Assembly (NCBI GenBank): GCA_050084985.1
Contig: JBITNC010000001.1
Location: forward strand, 153,450,001-153,514,000
Source of the DNA: Nageia nagi
Taxonomy: Eukaryota; Pinophyta
DNA: 64,000 nucleotides
Direction: 5' to 3'
Positions 56,508 to 64,000 of this stretch are shown here, one piece after another; position 1 is the stretch's first letter; every line of letters begins with the position of its first letter. A program made the position numbers and the translations under genes. The notes under the pieces were generated by a model. The model searched no databases, was not told the DNA's origin, and was given only the letters and a program-made list of their open reading frames with translations.

Positions 56508-59404
56508 TAGATATGTTTTCTTTCATTTTTCATGTATTTCATTGATTTTTTTATGACTACTCATGCCATTGATGGCATAAGGAGACTATTTTACAGTGCC
56601 AATGGCATGCATTTCATAGTATAAAATTTAAAAAGATAGTATTTTATACATGATTACTATGTTTTATGCTCACTAGATTGGTATTTGAGTGCTTTTCAAG
56701 GTGTTCAAAAGAAAAAATAGGCAATGGTTTAATTAGTTCCCCATTTCACCTTTTGCACTTAAATTTTAAGTTAATTTATCTTTCCATGAATTGGCTATGA
56801 TTTGCATTGTAAATTGTGAAATTATTGAATTAAGTACTTTATGATTTGTTAAAATGCTCATATTGATTGTTTAAAGTTAAAAAGTATCAAGTGCATAATA
56901 TATTTTTAATACAATTTTTGTTGGTGACTTATTAACCCAAATTAAAACTCTCAAAATTAAAATACATGCATATTTAAAGCAAATAAAGTAACAAGATAAT
57001 CAAATACTTAAAAATTTTGAGCTAAAAATGAATCATACATACATATATATACATCAAAATATGAATACAAAATAGGGGAGGTCTAATGACCATAGCCTTC
57101 ACTAAGGAGAAGCACTACCACCACTACTGCAATATCTCCCATTCTAGCTCTAATCCTAGGGTTGCTTCTAGTAGCTATCATCTTTTATGTGTCTCATAAG
57201 ATCCTACTCACTATAACCCCATACCTCTTGAGAAGAGTCTTCACTCTTGCATATTTGACTTTGAGAGTAGTAATATCCTTCACCTTCACCTCCAACCTAT
57301 CCATCTACCCCTATATGAAAGACCATTGCTGGTTTAGAGGTGGCATCATCAATCTCTCCTATAAGCTCTTCATAGATTACTTTAGAGTAATAATTCATGA
57401 ATCCCTCTCAACTAGGGTGGCCTATAGTGTGATCACTTGGGCCCCATGGTCTTCAACCTAGTCACCTCTACTTATAATAAAGAAATATACTATCTACATC
57501 TCTTGCAATAAAGTGAAAATTATCATTAATTAAGCATTGTTATTTGAGTTAAAAACTTTTACCTAGTGCTACTAGGGGTGTAGCTATGGTAAAAATAGTT
57601 AATCTTGGTACCCTTGACACCTCTCCCTCCTACATGGGGATGTCATAGATAGGATTTTAACCTAATAAGGATCATTCTTCAATGATCTCTCATTTACAGC
57701 CTCCTCCTCATCATCATCATCATCCTCATCCATCCCAATACCTTTGAGAATGAATCCAATGCACCATGATATGTAGTTAGGGGTAAACCTATGTACTATA
57801 TAAATATGGGCAACCTCATCAAGTGTCCTTGGATCCTTCCATGTGAGCCTCCTTGCTGGTATGACTTATGATCCCATAGGTAAGTCTCTCTTAACCATGT
57901 AGCACTGATAGCATGTGGGTACTAGTGGGATCCCTTTCTAGATCACAAATTATGTTAGGGATGGTAAGGCTCAATTAACTTCCTTCACATATGGAGGAAA
58001 CACTCTTGATGCACCCATGCTAGTTGATGTGCATCCACATCCCACATGAAATCCTAATATGATACCCAAATAAGGTCAATGGTTTGTAGCCTATTCATCT
58101 ATCATCTCCTTAACTCTAGCAAGTGGGGGTACCTCTATCCTCTACTCTTGGATGTCAAACAAACCAAGGCAATGTCTCCTAGGTCCTTCCTAGCTCATTT
58201 TAGTCCCATCGATCATGTAATGGTTATGTGCTCATAAGCCCATATCTGTAATAATCATGCATGGGAAATCATCAAGTTGAACTTGTCAACACTTACAAAG
58301 TTGTACAAGTACTATACAACTAAGCAAGAAATAAGGGTCCCCACATAAACATGGATTCCCTCTCGCATATTAGCCTCACCATCCAAACTAGTCCTAAAGG
58401 GAAGGTCAAGCTACTCTTGTCTAGGCACAAGTATGTAGCTATGATTATGACTACATATAGTCATAAGTGTCATCTCACTAGGTCAAAATTGACATATCTC
58501 TCTAGCCTCAATAATCGATGCTTCCAATCATGGTCTACTTCCTTGATCAACCATATGCCTCTTACTCTTGGACATTATTTTCTAGGGTCCCCCTAATGGG
58601 AATGTCCCATATGTGATATACATCAAGCAATGTGATGGTCATTTCACCTAGGGGTAGGTGAAATAAGTAGTAATCAGGGTCCCATCTCTTCACCAATGCT
58701 ATTAGTAATGGAAAATTTGTTGCATGTGCCTGGTAATGGCTAGATTTGCTAGCCCATATTTGGTTAGGATATCATTGATGTGGTTGGTTCTTAGCCAACC
58801 CCTTGCTTTCTCTAAGGTGACTATGGTCATTGGTCCTCCTTGGACAAGAACCTTGCATTCCTACAATAGAATAAAAGAAAAATATATTGGTAATTTCTTT
58901 TCTATCATAAAATATTGAATTCTCAAAACTAAACAACATAAAAATATGGATTACTAAAGAAAAATATAAAACATGAATACTTACTACAAACTCATATGGA
59001 AGAGAGCAGAGATACTCTGCTATGTGCTTCTTTAGATAGTAATAGGATGTCCAAGCATCCTTCATGCCTTGTATGCCATCTAAAAGATAAAAATAATGTA
59101 TAAAATAGTGAAAATGATTGCATGCAATGATAACCAATGAAAAATGATGTCTAAACTAAGTTGATCAACTTTGAAACCAATTACACATAGCTAAGAGTAG
59201 GTAGGGCTTTGTCAGGTATGTTGGAAGTTAGAGCACTAGGTAAGCAAAAATTAAAAATTCAAAATGACACTTTTTAATTAAATTTTTTCTTATGTAATTC
59301 CTCAAATGTATGGAAACCCTAAGGCTTCATCATTTTCCCACATAAATACACTAAATCATTATGTTGTATATTCATAGTGCATAAAATTATTTTAAATGAT
59401 TAAT
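56508..59404. repeat. Unit A, copy 2
   Basis: Second copy of 35312-38215 (offset about 21.2 kb), starting at the gap edge. Differences are scattered substitutions and indels of a few bases. Confidence 0.85.
57080..59140 (-). pseudogene. PMD pseudogene with intron, copy in unit A copy 2
   Basis: Same layout as the copy at 35.9-37.99 kb. Exon part 1 is cleaner here: GMKDAWTSYYYLKKHIAEYL, CSLPYEFVV (about 59075-58985). The GTAAGT donor is at 58984-58979 and the TTGTAG acceptor at 58866-58861 (intron about 124 bases). Part 2 begins VLVQGGPMTIVTLEKARGWL, INDILTKYGLASLAITRHMQ (58855-58720). A one-base indel near 58710 breaks the frame before RWDP. The two copies have different disabling changes after duplication plus some shared ones, so decay began before the duplication. 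Confidence 0.7.
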
Positions 59405-60830
59405 CTTTGAAATGGTTCATAACTTCCTTCATTGTATTTAATACCATACTTCATGTTATTCCCTCCTTACAGTATTTTAGAATAGGAAGAGTTTCAATGT
59501 ATGCCTTTTGGATTCTTCCTTCCACATGGAAGACATTTAGTTCAATGATGAGGCATCTATAGTCTTTGGGGATATCACATTGATCCCTTTCACTTTTGCC
59601 TTGTTGGTAATTGTAGTTCAAGGAGGCATCACTACAAATATCTTTTCATCTCCTTACTTGGTTGAGGTGATAGATGTTATCCTTGGGGGAATCAAAGAGG
59701 GAACCTTCCTCTTTTCCTTCCTTATTCTATTTTCTTATCTCTTATGGAAGATGGTCTTTTCCCATGTGATATTTCATAATATATAGGAGAGTTTTCTTTT
59801 GTTTTATGTGATAGCCAATTTTGTACATGAGTACCTTATTAGTTTGGAAGTTAGAGCACTAAGGGTAAGCAAATTAAAAAGTCAAAATGACACTTTTCAA
59901 TTAATTTTTTCTTATATAATTCCTCAAATGTATGGAAACCAAAAGGGCTTCATCATTTTCCCATATAAATACCTAAATCATTATGTTGTATATTCATAGT
60001 GTATAAAATTATTTTAAATGATTAATGTTTCTTTTTCAAAAAAATTTCTACTATTTTCACAACACCAACGGTGTCCATTTCCTTGATTTATGTGCACAGT
60101 CAAGAGCTAATGACCTATAATGGTTTATGCATGCATGTTAATCCTTCTCATGCTCCTTTTATCTTACAATAGGATATTTGTGATACCTATTTCAAGTGTC
60201 CTCGACCTCCATCTTCAATTGGAATATCTTTAGAATATCTCAAAGACTATCTTGAGATTTCTTTACCTCCTTCTCTTGATTTTTAATTGGTATTTATTTT
60301 ATGTATTACATTGAGTATTTTGACTCATCACATGGTGATATTTTGGTTGTAGTAATATCACCATCATTATCTGGTTTGTTGGTAAAATCTTATCTTTGAA
60401 ATGGTTCATAACTTCCTTCATTGTATTTAATACCATACTTCATGTTATTCCCTCCTTACAGTATTTTAGAATAGGAAGAGTTTCAATGTATGCCTTTTGG
60501 ATTCTTCCTTCCACATGGAAGACATTTAGTTCAATGATGATGCATCTATAGTGTTTGGGGATATCACATTGATTTCTTTCACTTTTTCCTTGTTGGTAAT
60601 TGTACTTTAGGAGGCATCACTACAAACATCTTTTCATCACCTTACTTGGTTGAGGTGATAGATGTTATCCTTGGGGGAATCAAAGAGGGAACCTTCCTCT
60701 TTTCCTCCTTATTCTATTTTATTCTCTCTTATGGAAGGTGGTCTTTCCCATGTATATTTCATAATATATAGGAGAGTTTTCTTTTGTTTTATGTGATAGC
60801 AATTTTGTACATGAGTACCTTATTAGGAAT
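59216..60830 (+). repeat. Internal tandem duplication joining unit A tail and unit B head
   Basis: The order is A tail (59216-59404), B head (59405-59840), A tail again (59843-60150, longer), spacer (60150-60395), B head again (60396-60830 and on). The first joint lacks about 370 bases that the second keeps. Both B heads begin ctttgaaatggttcataac, and the first B head stops at cttattag where the A tail resumes with ttggaagtta. Confidence 0.75.
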
Positions 60831-61828
60831 GGTTATGAAGACTCATCTTTTCTTAGCTGTTCACATTCCTCTTAGTTTCACTTATGGAGGGGTGTTAGAT
60901 TAATATTTGCTTTATTACCTAATTAGGTATCTAGGTTAGCATTATCTTAATTTCACTTGCTATTTAAGCAAGGTGTATCTTCTATTATTACATCCATCAT
61001 TTTATTCTTTTTGAGTAATTATTAATGCTCTTGTGATATTATTTTGACTCTTGCATCCTAAGTGAGGAACTTTATTTTTCCTCTCTCCTTTCACTAAGCA
61101 TGAAATTGAAAGGGGAAGTGAGTAAGTTTGAATTAAACTTTAAGCAACTATGAAAATCAAAACATATTCATAAAAGCATACACCACATAAATAAGATTTA
61201 TGTGAAAACCAATGTGGAAAAAACCACTATGTTAATGGATTGCTTGGGCTCCTACCAAAATCTAGTTGTAAAAAGAATTGGTGTTACCATATTTTCATAG
61301 CACCCACTATGGGGAATAGCACCAACTAACCTAATCTTCTATAGCACCAACTGTAAGGAGTACCAACCCTTATCACCAAGAACCTACTCAATGAACTCAA
61401 AATGTTTGGTAGAAAATTTGATTGCCATTCCAAATACCCTAAATGTTCTACCACAAACTCTTCTCTATTCATCCCAATGGTCAAACACACACTACTTGTT
61501 TTACAACACACAAATCACTTAGCCATCCATAATTTTACTATCAACATCACACTCTCTTTCATTCTAAAAAGCTCACTCAAATTCTCCAAGCAACATTCAT
61601 TTGTAATTAACTTTTTCTTTTTATAAATCCCTTTTTATGTAATCCTTTATGATGCAATATTCTCATATTCCACCTATCAATTATAACTTCTTCTTTATGT
61701 AACTCCCATATTATCACTTGCCACTTGTCACTCCATTTTATCCTATTAATAACTCTTTATACATAAATCTCATATGCGTGTCATTGTAACTCCTCATGTA
61801 CTCTTTTTGTAACTCCTCATATTACAAT
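60396..61828. repeat. Unit B, copy 2
   Basis: Second full copy of 43148-44591 (offset about 17.25 kb), ending exactly at the copia LTR. Confidence 0.85.
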
Positions 61829-62326
61829 TGAAATAAATTAAAACTAAGGAATCACTTCCTATATGCCAAGAGTATATCAAAGCTCTCTCAAACATCAATA
61901 CTCAAACCATAAATAATATCACAAATTGACACCAATGTAAAGTAGTTCCTCTAACCATTGGAGTACATCCACTAACTAATATTTTTCTTATTCACAAATA
62001 TAACTCTCTTACAAGACCTCTTTCTTCCTCTCCTACACTAATCCTAAAGATAAACTTTACTTTAATTTTTGTGTATAATCTCAAGAAGAAGGCCTTTTAT
62101 TTATACATCAAAATCCTTCCTTGGAGCACCCTTTGAACCTTTGTAAAAAGGTATGACATGATTCACCCTTTTACCCAAGGGGAATGCTCATGAGAAGAAC
62201 TAAGGACAAGTTATATTATACATATTATCTTAAATACTTAAGGTATCTATGGATACCTTTAAGTGTTAATGAATTTACAAGAATAATGTAAAAAAACTTT
62301 ATAATAATGCATTATACATTCTAACA
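61829..62326 (-). repeat. 3' LTR of the duplicated copia-1 copy
   Basis: About 498 bases, TG...CA (plus-strand start tgaaataaatt, end ttctaaca). Nearly the same as 44592-45092. Confidence 0.85.
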
Positions 62327-63109
62327 CTCCTCCTTAATGCAATATTGAGATAGATTAAATAATAGGGAAGAAAGAGAAAGAAAAATAGATTTTTACTCCA
62401 TATAGATACAACTAGAGATGAAAACTTTACATCTTTGTGAAGTAAGCAAGATATTAGTTTGAGACTCACTACTTTACCATTATAACAAATGGTTTACAAG
62501 AAAATCATTAACCAAAATTGGTTTCAATGTACATAAATAGTCATCCACATAGAAGTTAACATGATGATCCTCTATGAGCCTTCATACCTGAAGTAAGTAA
62601 CATGCAATCTCAAGAAGAAACCTACAAGCTACAAGCAACTCAAAAAATAAGATTAGTTAGATGCATCATGTACACATTCATATCAATAAGGATAAATGAA
62701 TCAAGCAATACTATCCATAAATTGATCAATGGTGCGTTATAAGTCATCATGAAGATGCCAAGCCAATACTCATAGTCACCTATTGTATACAAAATATATG
62801 TTGATTATCATCACAAATAGATTATGATAAAATGCATATATGAGTCCCTTAGAAATGGATAACTAAATAATTCCAAAAGACACATACAAGTTTCTTACAT
62901 ATAGATAATTGAATAGTGTAAAAATGATCTATCACACACACATATGAGTTCTTTTCATATGGATACTAATGATGTTCTATCATATGCTTAAGGTGTATAA
63001 ATAGTTCATCACACAAGAAGAACTAACCAAAAAGTACACACACAAATCAACACTATACAACCAAAAATTCTTCTAGGGATGAAGTTGTTGTAACAAACAT
63101 AAATTCAAC

Positions 63110-64000
63110 AAAAGAATTCAAAGTTCACTCCCCCTTTCTAGGGCAACTTCACTAATCCAATACAATCCATGGGCTTAAAAAATTGAGTGTTAGAAAGGGG
63201 TTTAGTGAACAAATAAACAAAGTTCAAGGCAAATGGATAATATTCTATGTATGATGTCATCTAGAACCTTCCCCTTGATAAAATATTCTTGGATTTCAAC
63301 ATATTTTTTCTCTAATGAAAAATGAGATTCTTACCAAATAAATAGTCGATTGATCATCTGAATAAATATGAGATGGATGATCTTGATCATACCCAATTTC
63401 TTTCATAAGATGCCTAAGCCAAATAGCTTACTAGGCTGCAACAAATATGGCTCAATAAAATAGTAGGCTACTTATTGGAATCCAATAGATAAAACCTAAA
63501 CCATCTTAAACACATATATAGAGGTTGATTTCTTGCATCTGTATCTCTCCCATAGTCAAAATATAAAAACCTTGAGAGAATAAATGAGGTCAACATGGAA
63601 TACTTGAGATCAAGATCCTTCATTCTTGTAACATACCTTAATATTTTCTTAATAGCATTAAGGTGCTAACATATGATATTTGCATAAATTGTACCATCAA
63701 ATTTATTGCAAAGTAATATTAGCCTGAGATAGTCAAATACAATAGATTACTAATTAATTTCCTATAAGAAGTAGTATCTGCCAATTGAGAGTTGAATCTA
63801 AGAGATAGAGTGATTCTAAGAGTAATTGGGATCATAGTAGGTTTGCGTTCCTCTATTCTAAACTTATGCAAAAATATCTTATATATACTTGGATTAATAA
63901 AGATATGTACAATTCTTGTATTGGTACACTTGCATACTAAGATAGTAGTGCAAGAGACCAAGATCAGTCATTTTATAAGTTGCCTTAATTTTAGATATGC
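63110..64000 (-). pseudogene. Copia-1 pol fragment (RNase H and RT end)
   Basis: The minus-strand RNase H tail lies near 63175-63130 and RT palm-end sequence (IFINPSIYKIFLHKFRIEER) near 63915-63855, equivalent to 46710-46620. The catalytic YVDD would lie beyond the window. Stops and small indels as in the first copy. Confidence 0.75.

Larger units (their letters stand above)
61829..64000 (-). mobile_element. Copia-1 family element, 3' part, runs off the window
   Basis: 3' LTR at 61829-62326, polypurine tract 62327-62335, then the 3' untranslated stretch and minus-strand pol as in 45093-46760. Because the flanking unit B is the same as for the element at 44592, this is a duplicated copy and not an independent insertion. 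Confidence 0.85.

Overview
The window is AT-rich nuclear DNA from a land plant, and it contains no gene that looks intact. Three things point to a plant: Ty3/gypsy and Ty1/copia LTR retrotransposons, plant mobile domain (PMD) genes, and remnants of organelle-type pentatricopeptide-repeat (PPR) proteins. The style of the PPR remnants (KIHQRV, IDMYAKC, WN-IIGGYAIHG, HYA--LLG-AGYLEEA), together with large, old, stop-riddled retroelements, makes a gymnosperm my best guess. That is an inference; no species can be named. Two 100-base runs of N (43048-43147 and 56408-56507) are scaffold gaps.

Left part (1-32 kb). A decayed PMD gene (+) lies at about 1.64-3.17 kb. A long non-coding-looking dispersed repeat (R1) follows at 5.0-8.0 kb. 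Minus-strand gag-like remnants, a candidate LTR and a gag plus coiled-coil pseudogene occupy 10.6-16.7 kb. A Ty3/gypsy element (+) with a recognisable 5' LTR, TATA box, tRNA-Met-type primer site and one long gag-protease-RT frame spans 17.5-21.2 kb. That frame has 31 in-frame stops but no frameshift over about 850 codons. From 22.4 to 28.9 kb there is a mosaic of at least nine PPR pseudogene fragments mixed with a short satellite-like motif in both orientations and with local direct and inverted repeats. A second copy of the R repeat (R2b) fills 29.4-32.0 kb.

Middle part (32-56 kb). A gypsy-type LTR (32.0-32.7 kb) with a degenerate gag begins exactly inside R2b. Next comes unit A (35.3-38.3 kb), which carries a PMD pseudogene on the minus strand with a recognisable intron. 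A decayed gypsy RT-RNaseH-integrase fragment (39.4-40.9 kb) follows, flanked by direct repeats. Unit B (43.1-44.6 kb) leads into a minus-strand copia element with two LTRs, PBS and PPT (44.6-52.4 kb). Part of a second copy of the same copia family is joined in tandem (52.4-52.6 kb). That part is cut by a different copia element (52.6-56.4 kb), which has lost its reverse transcriptase and runs into the second gap.

Right part (56.5-64 kb). Unit A (with a PMD pseudogene), unit B, the copia LTR and the copia 3' region recur in the same order as at 35.3-46.8 kb. This means either a segmental duplication that postdates the copia insertion or an assembly duplicate. The second copy also has an internal tandem duplication of about 0.6 kb.

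Nothing here forms an operating pathway. The interest lies in how the elements are nested and duplicated, in the stop-only style of decay, in the PPR/satellite mosaic, and in the PMD units with retained introns.
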